A stretch of 64,000 bases of DNA, taken from assembly GCF_905171765.1 (NCBI RefSeq), contig NC_053395.1:184592156-184656155 (forward strand), in the 5' to 3' direction. The notes beneath the pieces are model-generated. The model ran no database searches, had not been told where the DNA came from, and saw nothing but the letters and a program-made list of their open reading frames with translations. The position numbers and the translations under genes were made by a program. This DNA is from Bufo bufo. Its lineage: Eukaryota; Chordata; Amphibia; Anura; Bufonidae. This document shows positions 36,801 through 48,800 of this stretch, piece after piece (positions within the stretch are counted from its first letter, which is position 1; the number at the start of each line of letters is the position of its first letter).

Positions 36801-39800
36801 GGTCAACCAGGCCAGAAAGCGGATCTATGTAAAAAAAAGGACGGTTTTGGTGGATTATAATGTCACGGCTGTATGTGAGCAACAATAGTACACACAGTAA
36901 AAGAGCTACTGACCGGACCCAAACTAGGGAGGATAAAGGGTGACCCCTGTCAGACCCTCAAAGCTCTCCCTATGCTGCTAAGCATATGCCCGGATCCAAA
37001 TGGCGGAACAAGGCATGCCCACGTACCTAAGACTGATGACCACTGTAACCCCTACAATAGTGGAAGGGGCACGGCCACCGGTGCCCTACTCAGTATATGG
37101 AGGGAACCGTGGCCACCTCAGATCCAGTCAGAAAATGATCTGGTACACAACAATGTCTGTACACTTAGCTGAAGGTGTTGCAGCCGCAGAGAAGACGGAT
37201 CCAAGGACAGCTGGCAATATCCGGAGTGCTTGCTGCAGCAGAACACAGGTCCAGTGAACTGATAGCTACAAGTGAAGATACTAAAGCCAGAGCTACAACT
37301 GAAATGAGAACTATAATCCACGCCCTACAATAGGAGGAGGGGTGATATAAAGAGAGGGAAATCAAACGCATGAGGAACAGCTGGGAGGAAGGAAACCAAA
37401 AGTAAACAGAGCAGTGAGAACTCCTCCCAGCTCTAGTAGTGACATCATCACAGGGGTGGAGAAACAGAGCTGTGAGAACGTCCCAAAGCTCTGGTAGTGA
37501 CACTGACAATTTATTTTCCTCAGTGAATACATTGGAGAAAAAAATATTTAACAGCTTTGCTTTCTCCTCGTCGCTCTCTGCGACTCCCCCCTCATTACTC
37601 TTTAAAGGGCCAACACCTTCAGATTTATACTTTTTAACATTTATATAATTGAAGAACATTTTAGGGTTAGTTTTACTCTCTTTGGCAATTAATCTCTCGG
37701 TCTCTAGTTTGGCCGCTTTTATTTGTTTTTTACATGTTCTATTTTTGTCCTTATAGTTTTTCAGTGCTTCCGTGCTACCCTCCTGTTTTAGTGTTTTATA
37801 TGCTTTCTTTTTGTCATTTATTGCTTTCTTTACAGTTCTATTTATCCACATTGGTTTCTTTTTGTTCCTTAACCTTTTATTACCATACGGTATGTACCTC
37901 TCACAATGAGATTTTAGGATGTTTTTAAAGATATCCCATTTTGTGTCTGTATTTGTGAGAACTTTGTCCCAGTTAGTTTGGCCTATGGCCTCTCTTAGTT
38001 GGCTAAATTTAGCTTTTTTGAAGTTTGGTATTTTTGTTCCTCCCTGTAGAAATGCTCTTTTGAATGATAATTGGAAGGTTATTACTTTATGGTCACTATT
38101 TCCCAGGTGTCCCCCAACCTGCACGTCTGTTGTTCTGTCAGGTCTATTGGTTAATACTAAGTCCAGTATGGCCGTCCCTCTAGTCGGGTCCTGAACCAGT
38201 TGGGAGAGGTAATTGTCTTTGGTTATTGCCAAGAACCTGTTTCCCTTATGAGATATACAAGTTTCAGTTTCCCAGTCTATATCTGGGTAGTTGAAGTCCC
38301 CCATAATAACCACCTCATTATGATTTGCCGTCTCGTCTATCTCGTTTAGTAGTAGATTTTCTGTGGACTCTGGTATATTAGGTGGTTTATAGTAAACTCC
38401 TATTAGTAATTTATTGTTGTTTTTAGCTCCATGTATCTCTACCCACAGTGACTCCACATGTTCATGTCCCTCACTTATATCTTCTCGGATTGTGGGCTTT
38501 AGACAGGACTTTATATAAAGGCAGACCCCTCCCCCTCTCCGGTTTTGACGATCCTTTCTAAACAGACTGTAACCTTGTACATTAACTGCCCAGTCATAGC
38601 TATCATCCAGCCATGTCTCAGTTATTCCCACTATGTCATAGTCCTCCTCACACATCACTAATTCCAGTTCACCAGTTTTATTAGTCAGGCTTCTGGCATT
38701 AGTATACATACATTTGAGAGGTTTATGTATATTTTTTACCCTACACCAATCCAAGAACATACTAATAGATTGAAATCCAGAACTTGTGATCCTTCTACGA
38801 AATATAATTTATTCTATACTATAGCGTGCCACTATATAGTTATTTCCTACACAGTTATCTATCCACCGTTCTCTCCTACCATGTATACCACATTATCAGT
38901 CACTACAAAGCCAAAGAGGAAATTTTAGCTGCAAACGGACAGGAGTTCCACAAGTCCCATCTTTTGTGAGCTTTTAAGCGGTCAGAGTAAGAGTCTGCAT
39001 ATATATATTCATGTTGCATATATTGGTTTACCAGTGAGATCACATCAGCTAACTTAGGAGTAATGGGCAGTTTCCAGGAGGTCGCAATAAGCTTCCTTGC
39101 AGCTGAGAGAATGCCCATTATAACCTGTCTATGGGAATAAGGTAGATCTCCTATTCCAATGGACAACACAGCTAATGGAGGGCCGAGGGATATCTGGAAG
39201 CCCGCCACCGTCGAGATAAGGTCAAAAATCTTCCTCCAAAAAGGGAGAATAATAGGGCATGACCACCACATATGGTATAAGCTTCCCCTCTTCCCACATT
39301 TCCTCCAGCAGTTTGAGCTGTATTCAGGGTCCATGTGAGCTATACGGGCTGGAGTCAAGAACCCATCTAAGCTGTATTTTCCTATTTTGTTCAAAGTGAT
39401 TAATGCATTTGGCAGTAGCTATCGTCCAATGGAAAGCATCCCTCCACTCCTCGACTGTCCAAGAGCTCCCCAACTCTTCTTCCCACTTCACCATAAAGTT
39501 AATTTTTGTTTCTAATGTAGGGTCAAGTGCTTGATACGCAGTCGCCAGGCCTTTCCCCTGACCTGTCTTACTAATGAAATATTTACTAAAAGAGGTAGTT
39601 CTACTCAATGAATCAATGGGAGGTCTCATTCTGTGTAGCATATGCCTAACTTGGAGATATTGATAAAAACAAGTATTAGGTATTCCATAGGTTTGATGCA
39701 AGGTCTCAAATGTTTTCATAGTATCACCTTCATACAGCTGTTCCAAACATATAATACCCGCTTTCTCCCATTTATCTAATGAAAGATCTGGAACCCCATA

Positions 39801-42800
39801 CGTAAGGGCAACCAATGGGATCTCAGATCTCTTAGGAGAGAAAAGCTTCTCTTTTTCTATACAATGATACCAGGTCCAAGCTGCCGCACGCATAGTCAAG
39901 AGAGGGGGTGAAAATTTAGGCGCCTCTAGGGAAAGGGCAGCAAGAAAGCCTGGGAGAGAGCCCAATTTTGTGTAGGTGGATTTTCATGCCATCTCTGTGG
40001 CGAGGAAGGCGCCCACCACTCCTTCGTTTGTTCAATGAGGTTCGCTTTGTAATAACGAGTGAGATCCGGGACCCCCAATCCCCCTTCCCTCAGCTTTGGG
40101 TGTAGGGCTCGTCGGTCCACTCTTGGTGTTTTGTTATCCCATATAAATCTTAAAAGGTCCGACTGCAGCGATTTTAATATTTTATGTGGTATGATAAGAG
40201 GTATACATCTAAGTCTATAGAGAATCTTGGGCAAAATTATCATTTTGACTGCATTAATTCTGGCCAACCATGACATAAATAGCTTAGAATACTCGGCATA
40301 ATCTGCTATCAATTCTGTTCTCAGGGAATTAAAATTACTCCTCACCGAATTTAGTATTCGAGGTGTTAGTGAAATGCCCAGATAAATTATGCCATCCTCC
40401 GCCCATTGAAATGGAGTTTTCGCCAGAAGCTCCCTTTTGAGAGGTTCTTGAATCGCAAATGGGAGAATATGCGATTTTGTGACATTAAGTTTATAGAAAG
40501 AGGCTTGTTCATATTCCTTTAAAACTACCATGACATTTGGGAGAGATTTCTCTGGATTAGTGAGTGATAGCAGAACATCATTGGCGTATAGTCCTATTTT
40601 GTGTGAAGCATTCCCCACATGTATACCTAAAATACCTGGGTCCAAGCGGATTCTTTCTGCCAGGGGTTCCATCACCAGCGCAAACACCAACGGTGACAAA
40701 GGGCAACCTTGTCTGGTACCGTTCGTTATATCAAAACTTTTAGAATAAAAGCCGGATGCCAATACTCGAGCTGATGGAAGGGAGTATAGATTTAGATAGC
40801 TGACAGAATAGGTCCCCGGAACCCAAAATGATTCAACACCTCCGTCAGAAACCCCCAGTGCACCCTATCGAAAGCTTTTTCAGCATCAAGAGACACAAAT
40901 ATCGTGGGTGCATCGGAGGTATCCGCAAGTTGAAGCAGGTCAATCACTCTACGGGTTCCGTCTCTACATTGACGGCCAGGGATGAAACCAACCTGATCAG
41001 TGGACACCAATTGAGGAAGGAGAGGTTGTATCCTCAGGGCCAGTAGCTTAGAGAATAACTTCAGGTCATTATTTAATAAAGAAATGGGGCGGAAATTCGC
41101 TGGGTTATCATGAGGTTTCCCTGGTTTGGGGATTGTCGTGATGATATCGCATAACATTTCTTTGGGTATACTACCCGGGAGTAGAAATGCATTAAAGAGC
41201 CGCGTAAGGTATGGCAGTAAGTTTACTTTAAAAGATTTGTAATAGTCCCCCGAAAAGCCATCTGGGCCTGGGGCTTTATGCAATTTTAATGATTTTATAG
41301 CAGTATCTACTTCCAGTTCCGAGAAGGGGGCATTTAGTAATTCCAGATCTTGAGGGGCAATGCTTGGGAGAGACACTGATTTTAAAAAATTCTGTATGGT
41401 ATGTGAGGTGGGTTGTGGGGTGCCGCCGTCATTTTTCAAATTATAGAGGGAACTATAGTAATCTGCAAATGCATCCGCAATATCGATTGGGTGTGTAGTT
41501 ATCTGTCCATTATTTTGCTTCATTGATTCTATGCGAGAGGCTACCTCCCTTTTTTTCAGTCTACGAGCTAGCATAGCCCCGGCCCTATCTCCTAAGTGAT
41601 ACCACTTTGCCTTTGAACGGGTTAGGGCTTTTTCAAATTTGCAGAGCAGGAAAGAGCGCAGATGAAAGCGCAATTCTGTGAGTTGTGCTGATAAAGTGTC
41701 TGTAGGGGCTGCCTTAAATCGCGCTTCTATCTCTGCTACTTGATCTAAAATTTCTTGCATTTGTTTATCTCTTTGTTTCTTAATTTTAGACGCAGTCTGA
41801 ATGAAAAGGCCTCTCATGAAGCTTTTATGGGCGCACCATAATGTGGAGATGTTGATATCTGAAGTGTCATTAAGGACAAAGTATTCGTCTAAAGCTTTAG
41901 AAAATAGTTGGTATCGATTATCAGCAAAAATGAGTTGAGGCGCCAAAGCGGTGGGTTAGGATTAGGATAGTTATCTGAGATGTGGAGGTAGGTTGGAGCG
42001 TGATCAGACCATGTAATATTGCCTATTGCTGTGTGAGTGGTTTTATGGAGGAGGTCTTTGGAGATAAGGAAGTAGTCGATTCTAGATTGGGAGATATGAA
42101 CCTGGGACATAAAGGTATAATCCCTTTCTGTCGCATGCTGGTATCTCCATATATCATGTAAGGGAGTAGTTTTGAGAAGCTTACCCAACGCAGGTCGATG
42201 ACCCACCGTTTTCTTGGAACAGTCCAGAGAAGGGTCAATGGGTAAGTTAAAATCCCCGCCTAGAATGATGGAACCCCTGGCAGAATTCAACAATTTCTTA
42301 AAGAAAAGAGGAAAGAAATTTGGTGAGAGTTAGGCACATAAATATTAGCTATAGTGTATTCAGCATGATTTATGGAGCAAAGAAGAATAATATATCGTCC
42401 CGCTTGATCAATAATAGTTTGATGTGCTTTAAATTGGACCGAGCATCTAACCCCTATAAGAACCCCAGCTTTTTTAACTTCTGAAGATGCAAAATAAAGA
42501 TGTGGGTAGTGTCTATTAGAACATTTACCTGTATCTTTGGTCACTAAATGAGTTTCTTGAGCTAGCAGTACATCACACTTGCTCCTATTAGCATCTTTCC
42601 ACAGCGCAGAGCGCTTGTAGGGGGAATTTAAACCCCTTACGTTTATAGACATTAGGTGTAGTACCATTGTGATTTTGTGGGGGTAAATAAGTACTTAGCG
42701 TTATACAGGAGAGAACAGTGGATTTCAGATGGCACGATGGACATAGTAGATTCAGGATCACATTGAAGCTGCAAAAAACAACAATAGTTAACAAGATCAC

Positions 42801-45800
42801 AAAGTAAAACTAGGCAAACATGCCTATATTGGTACAAAAACCAATGATAAGCGCCCATGAGAATTACACAAAAAGATCCTGAAAGGATCACTTTAATTTT
42901 TAAGAACAGTAAGTTATTTGAGGTTAGAATATTCAAGAAAGAAAAGAAAAGAAATTTGGCATAGTAACTACAACAATGGAGGCTTTACCTATTCCAACCC
43001 ACCCTATAGACAGATATGTAAAAATGTTAGGCACTCTATAAAAGGGTAAGTGATAGAGAATAGAAGGACAGTGGTATCCCATTTTAGTATACATAAGTAT
43101 TCCCACAGCATAAGAAAATTTTTATATTAAAATAACATCATGTTATCTCCTCATCAGGATGTTTAGGGGACAGCCGATCATTCTTTCTCTTATTACTTTT
43201 CCCATGCCTGCCAGCTTGTGCAGTAGACCATGGGATCAGGGCTGATATTACTGGAAAGGCCTGTAGATTTTGTACACTGCACCAATCTTCAATGGAAATC
43301 ATGGGGTCTCCCAGTGCTGATAAGAGTTCCGTAAGGTCCTCATGTCTTCGAATGGTAAATTTTTTCCCCGCCACCGTAGTGGTGAGTCCAAACGGGAACA
43401 TCCAGCGATACAATATCTTCCTATTTCGCAGCAAATCTGTAAGAGGCTTCAGTTGCTTCCTTTTGTGCAGAGTCATAGGGGCTAGGTCTTGGTACAGCAC
43501 AAGCTGGTGGTCCTCAAAGGACCAAGTGGGGTTTACTCTAGCTTTCCCCAACATATCTTCCTTAACTCTGAAGTCCAGAAATTTGCAGATAATATCCCTG
43601 GGGGGATCATTAGGGTTAGGTCTTGGTCTTAACGCTCTGTGTGCTCTCTCAATCTCGATGGAGAGGGGATAGTGATCTCCCAATAACACAATGGCAATCT
43701 GTTTCAGCGTTGAGAGTAGAGATTCTGCAGCATACGTTTCTGGAAGACCACGGATTCTTAGATTGTTGCGTCTATTGCGATTGTCCTGGTCCTCTATGTG
43801 GGTGTACAGCTGGTTCAAATGGTCTTGACATGTTTGAAAATGAGTGACAACTTCTCTAGAGTGATTGCAGAGTTCTGCTGTGGTGTCCTCTAAACCATCC
43901 ACACGATGACCAATATGGCGTAGATCCTGTTTAATTTCCTGCAGATTCTGTGCTAGAGGCGACAGAGCGTTTGTGAGGGTTTGCTGAGAAAAGTCCCTTG
44001 ATAGAGGCAGATCCGTCTGTGCTGCAGCTTGTGGTTCGTCTTGCAGTGTATCGCTTAGAGATAAAGGCATATTCACATGAGTAGAGGGGTCAGCACCTGC
44101 AGGCATTTTTGTAACAAATTTCTCCATATTGCTTCTGCCATGAGGAGTTTTCTGAGGCATGTTAGGATCTCTGGATGCAGGTTGGCCGTATTTAACCATT
44201 GCAAGACAGGTAGATTATGACCTATGAATGCTGAAAATATCACCCATCAGGAGTGCTATGCCTTTTGTGTGCTGCATATCCTCTTATATGCTAGTAAGGT
44301 GTCCAGGCAGGATAGATCGTAATTAACAATCCAGAAACATTGAGCCTGTGGCTCTAATATGTGGAGAGGAAGGACCCCTTTTTAGAGGTAAAAGGAGGAA
44401 CGTTTAAAACATTAGGACTCAGTCCTCAATATAGATCAGACCAGGGGTAATTGGGGAGACCTGTGTTGTGCACTAGTGGCGTTTCTTCTTTCTGAGTGGA
44501 GAGTGGAGCAGGGGGAGGCAAAGCCCCTTATAATGGCACCGGTTCCTCTAGTAAGGGGTGTAAAGTCACAGTACCTTGAATGTGTAGCTCCTGTATTCTG
44601 CCGCAGGAAAAGCCCACTCAGCTGGAGGAGCGATTTGCAGAGGTGATGGCCTCTTTAAGCGGCAGATCGGCTCCCCTTCAGTCCAGACTGGAAGATTCAG
44701 GGCCCGACGGCTGGATGGAGCTCTCCGCTAGTAGCTGCTGTCGGCACCTTTGGCTTGCGGGATAACTTCCAAGATGGCGCCCTCTCCATAGAGGATTCGC
44801 GCGCACCCCATAAGAAGCGGCCGAATCGGGCCTCACTCACTAAGCAAGCTCCTCCGCCTCTTCCAAACACCGGCCCACAGCCCGGGAATCCTCCGGTTCG
44901 CCCCGTCTCTCTCAGGCTGTCAGACAAGATATCCGGTAAGTCGCGCGCCCGCTAGTGAAAACGAAGCCCGAGGGCCTCTGGCTGTGATTAGGCTGCAAGT
45001 AAATCTCGGGTCTATGGGCTCCTGGAGAGCTCCCAATGGGCTCTATCTGTAGCGGGTGACTTGTAGGATCTAAATGTGATGTTTTTGGGGAGATAGGAGA
45101 GGAATTTTAGGCAGGATGATGCTGGATTTGGTTTAAGGAGACAGAGCTGCTCCAGAGCATGTCCTTCCTGGTCCGTAGCAGGCCCCAAAAAGCACCATTG
45201 TATGATTTTTAAAGAATGTATTTGTCTTGTACTGCTGAGCATAAGTATTTGAACACCTGAGAAAATCAGTGTTAATATTTGGTACAGAAGCCTTTGTTTG
45301 CAATTACAGAGGTCAAACGTTTCCTGTAGTTCTTGACCAGGTTTGCACACATGGATTTTGCCCCACTCCTCCACACAGATCTCCTCTAGATCTGTCAGGT
45401 TTCAGGGCTGTCGCTGAGCAACACAGAGTTTTAGCTCCCTCCAAAGATGTTCTATTGGATTTAGGTCTAGAGACTGGCTAGGCCACTCCAGGACCTTGAT
45501 ATGCTTCTTATGGAGCCACTCCTTGGTTATCCTGGCTGTGTGCTTCGGGTCGTGGTCATGTTGGAAGACCCAGCCACGACCCATCTTCAATGCTCTGACT
45601 GAGGGAAGGAGGTTGTTGCTCAAAATCTCACAATAAATGGCCCCATTCATCCTCTCCTTAATACAGTGCAGTCGTCCTGTCCCCTTCGCAGAAAAGCACC
45701 CCCAAAGCATGATGTTACCACCCCCATGCTTCACAGTAGGGATGGTGTTCTTGGGATGCAACTCATCCTTCTTTATCCTCCAAACACGACGAGTGAAGTT

Positions 45801-48800
45801 TAGACCAAAAAGTTCTACTTTGGTCTCATCTGACCACATGACCTTCTCCCATGCCTCCTCTGGATCATCCAGATGGTCATTGGCAAACTTCAGACGGGCT
45901 TGGACATGTTATGAATTGAGCAGGGGAACCTTCCGTGCAATGCATGATTTGAAACCATGACGGTGTAGTGTTCTACCGACAGTGACCTTTGAAACTGTGG
46001 TCCCAGCTCTCTTCATGTCATTGACCAGCTCCTCCCTTGTAGTTCTGGGCTGATTCCTCACCTTTCTTATCATCAGTGATACCCCACGAGGTGAGATCTT
46101 GCATGAAGCCCCAGTCCGAGGAAGACTGACAGTCATCTTTAGCCTCTTTCATTTTCTAACAATTGTTCCAACAGTTGATCTATTGTCACCAAGCTGCTTG
46201 GCAATTGCTCTGTAGCCCTTTCCAGCCTTGTGGAGGTCCACAATTTTGTCTCTGGTGTCTTTTGACACCTCTTTGATATTGCCCATGGTAGTAGTTGGCG
46301 TCTGACTGACTGTGGGGTGGACAGGTGTCTTTAAAGAGATCAGACAGGTGCTACTAAGTTGATTAATGAGTGGAGTAGAGGTGGACTTTTTAAAGTCACA
46401 GTAACAGGTCTTTGAGAGCCAGAATTCTTGCTGTTTCTCAGGTATTCAAATACTTATGTTATGTTCAGCAGTGCAAGACAAATAAATTCTTTAAAAATCA
46501 TACAATGTGATTTCCTGATTTCTTTTTATTTTATTTTATTCTGTCTCTCAGAGTGGGAATGCACCTACAATGTGAATTTCAGACCCTCCATGATTTCTAA
46601 GTCGGAGAACTTGCAAAATCGCAGGGTGTTCAAATACTTCTGTTCCTCACTGTACATTATATGCTGCAATACATTTTTTTAGAAAGTTATTGGGTCAAAT
46701 CATTTGGTGTAATTTTTCACTTCAGGATCCATCGGGAAGAAAGAAAAAGAAAAACGCATTTAGGGCATATCATTAGGATATGCCATAAATGTCAGATAGG
46801 TCCACCTCTGGGAACTGCTTCCATTTCCATTTCCCTCCACTCAACACACTGGTGGGACCTCCATAGAGTCCCGTATCATTGAATGGAGACCAAACTGCAC
46901 ATGCATAGCCACCCTCTATTCACCATTGTGGGAATTCTGAAGAGCCAAGCCATAATATCACATCTGATTAAGTATGCCACAACTTTTTATGAATTCAGCA
47001 TCTGTATGAAATTGGAAGCAATGGGGTGGTACAGTAAGGTCCCATAGACTTCTACAGGTGCCATATTATGGCTCGTTATAACTCGGAGTTGCTCTAGTTG
47101 CTCTGCTAGATTCATATCAGGCTGGCAGTTCAGGGGTGTGTCTTTTCTGCTACAGCTCTCTCCCTGTCACAGCTCAGGAGGCCATTGAAGGATGGAACTG
47201 GGCATGTGCGTCCACACTGGTGAGATGGACAGAGAAATAAGAAAAAGATCAAGCATAAGGTGGAGCTATACAGATACATTTTTTTTATAACTCAATGGCT
47301 ATATTAAATGCTTAATTACATGCGATTACAAACGAATTCAGGCGCTGGTTTAAAAACTGCTGAATATTTTTTGTGGGACAACGTCTTTAAAGAATTTTCA
47401 ATTTTCTTGTTATTCTGGTCTAGTTATCGGTCACATGACAAATAGTTATGTCCTTGTCCAGTTTTACAAAAATTTTTTATATCTTCCTCTTGAATTTACT
47501 GACAAGAACCTTTCCTTCCTAACCACTCCATTTATCCATGTGCAATATTAAGGGTAGATCAAAAAGAGAATATTTTTTGAATACGTTCCTCAGCCGCCCA
47601 ACTTAAAATGGCGAGCATCTGTAAACATCTGAATGATTGCTGCATACTCAGGTCTGCTGGAATAGAACAAACATCTCTGGAAGATGATTTTGTTTTGATG
47701 GACCCAGGCTGACAAAGAGATTGTCGCCAAGCGGTTTAGTGCAAAGTACTTGTAGGATCGGTGACCTCCTACATCCCACATTCAAAGCCTTCAGCAATCT
47801 GCAACATCTCATCCTGTTACAAAGGAAACGCAATCAGAAGAAGCGTGGTGAAATAGCTGGCTGCTCATTGACTGCGCGTTATCAGCATATTACTCCAGCA
47901 CAATAGTTTAATAACAGCCATAATGTGTCTTCATTTTTACTGGATAAAGAGGCTCTCTGGAAAGTGCTTGAAACCTTATCTACACAAGAGTCAAGCTGCT
48001 TGTATTGAGCTCTGATGAAAGCTGACACACATCTGAGTGAAGTGCTTGGTTTCATGTTCCATTGAAAGCCACTGAGTGCGTTTGTTCAAGAAAAGGAAAA
48101 AAATATAAAAAAGCTCAGACTCTTTGGCAGATCCAGCTTTTCCTGGCTGAGCCCCCTTCACATTGTGCACATGAAAATAAATATTTGGAGTGTTATTACC
48201 GTGCAAATTAATCCCCTTTCTGAAATGTTTGAGTCAATTAGCATATCATTCTCGCCTTTATGTGTTTGAACTGATTGTGGAGACAGAAGAATAAGAAAAT
48301 AGAAGCGTTATAATTGTGCTCCAAAATTCTGAAAATTTTACGTATACTTCAATGCCCTTTGCTAGTATGTTGGGCAACTACCTATACAGCAATTCCTCTA
48401 ATGCACTACTTTTACCTCCAATGACTCTCTTTAAAAGCAGGAACAAATTGCGGAGAGCAAGAATGGGGTGTGAATTTCACATCTCCGTTTCATTTTTCGT
48501 TCTTCAGATCCATCAGAATAACAGAAGAGAAAAAAAAAACAGGATCCTGTAAAAAGAGAATGCACTTTTGGCATCCGTTTCAGCTATTTCTGTCTGAGAT
48601 CCATTTTTTTAGAAGGAAAAAATAGTACTGCATGCAAGAAATTTCTTCCTGTATACAAAAACGGGCCCAAATGGATGCCAAATGTGCAACAAGATTCATT
48701 TCTTTACAGGATCCTGTTTTTTTTCCCGTTCTTCTGACGCAGGGATGGCCAACCTGCGGCTCTCCAGCTGTTGCAGAACTACAACTCCCAGTATGCCCAG

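Larger units (their letters stand above)
31977..37502 (-). mobile_element. Ty3/Gypsy chromovirus LTR retrotransposon, 5526 bp
   Basis: Two 642-bp LTRs (TGTCAC...GTGACA) bound gag, protease-RT-RNase H and integrase-chromodomain, all on the minus strand. The 5-bp duplication CTGAC at 31972-31976 and 37503-37507 proves a single insertion event, into the CR1/L2-type ORF. LTRs differ at only about four to six positions that I could see, so it is young. A stop in gag-pol and a frame break in integrase make this copy non-autonomous. Confidence 0.97.
30206..38765 (-). mobile_element. CR1/L2-type LINE, 5'-truncated, split by a Gypsy element
   Basis: The minus-strand 3' end is a short ACATAGTA tandem (30206-30229) preceded by GGCCGAACTGGATGGAC, the usual frog CR1/L2 tail. 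The RT part is at 30410-31970 and the endonuclease part at 37508-38760; both are pushed apart by the LTR element inserted at CTGAC. About 3.0 kb without the insert. The right limit near 38765 is estimated from where the endonuclease frame ends. Confidence 0.88.
29961..45195 (-). mobile_element. Full-length Tx1-type L1 LINE, interrupted
   Basis: Flanked by the 15-bp duplication CATTGTATGATTTTT (29946-29960, 45196-45210) of mariner sequence. Minus strand: GC-rich 5' UTR (44200-45195), ORF1 (43138-44199), ORF2 (38903-42667), 3' UTR ending in a T/A-rich tail at 29961. Without the CR1/L2-type LINE and Gypsy inside its 3' UTR it is about 6.7 kb, the size of a complete element. Confidence 0.9.
29816..46652 (-). 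mobile_element. Tc1/mariner (~1.59 kb) split by a 15.2 kb LINE nest
   Basis: Left end CAGTGAGGAACAGAAGTATT (after TA 29814-29815) and right end complement ATACTTCTGTTCCTCACTG (before TA 46653-46654). Both arms continue in step (CATGGAGGGGTCTGAAATTC and its complement), so the two halves belong to one element. The left arm stops at 29960 and resumes at 45196 after the inserted LINE. Transposase on the minus strand at 45402-46310. Confidence 0.95.

Noticed and set aside
42588..42936. Cys/Leu-rich minus-strand ORFs of 70-94 codons, candidate small membrane proteins
   Set aside because: They occupy the spacer between ORF1 and ORF2 of the Tx1-L1 and overlap the ORF2 start in another frame; no independent support.
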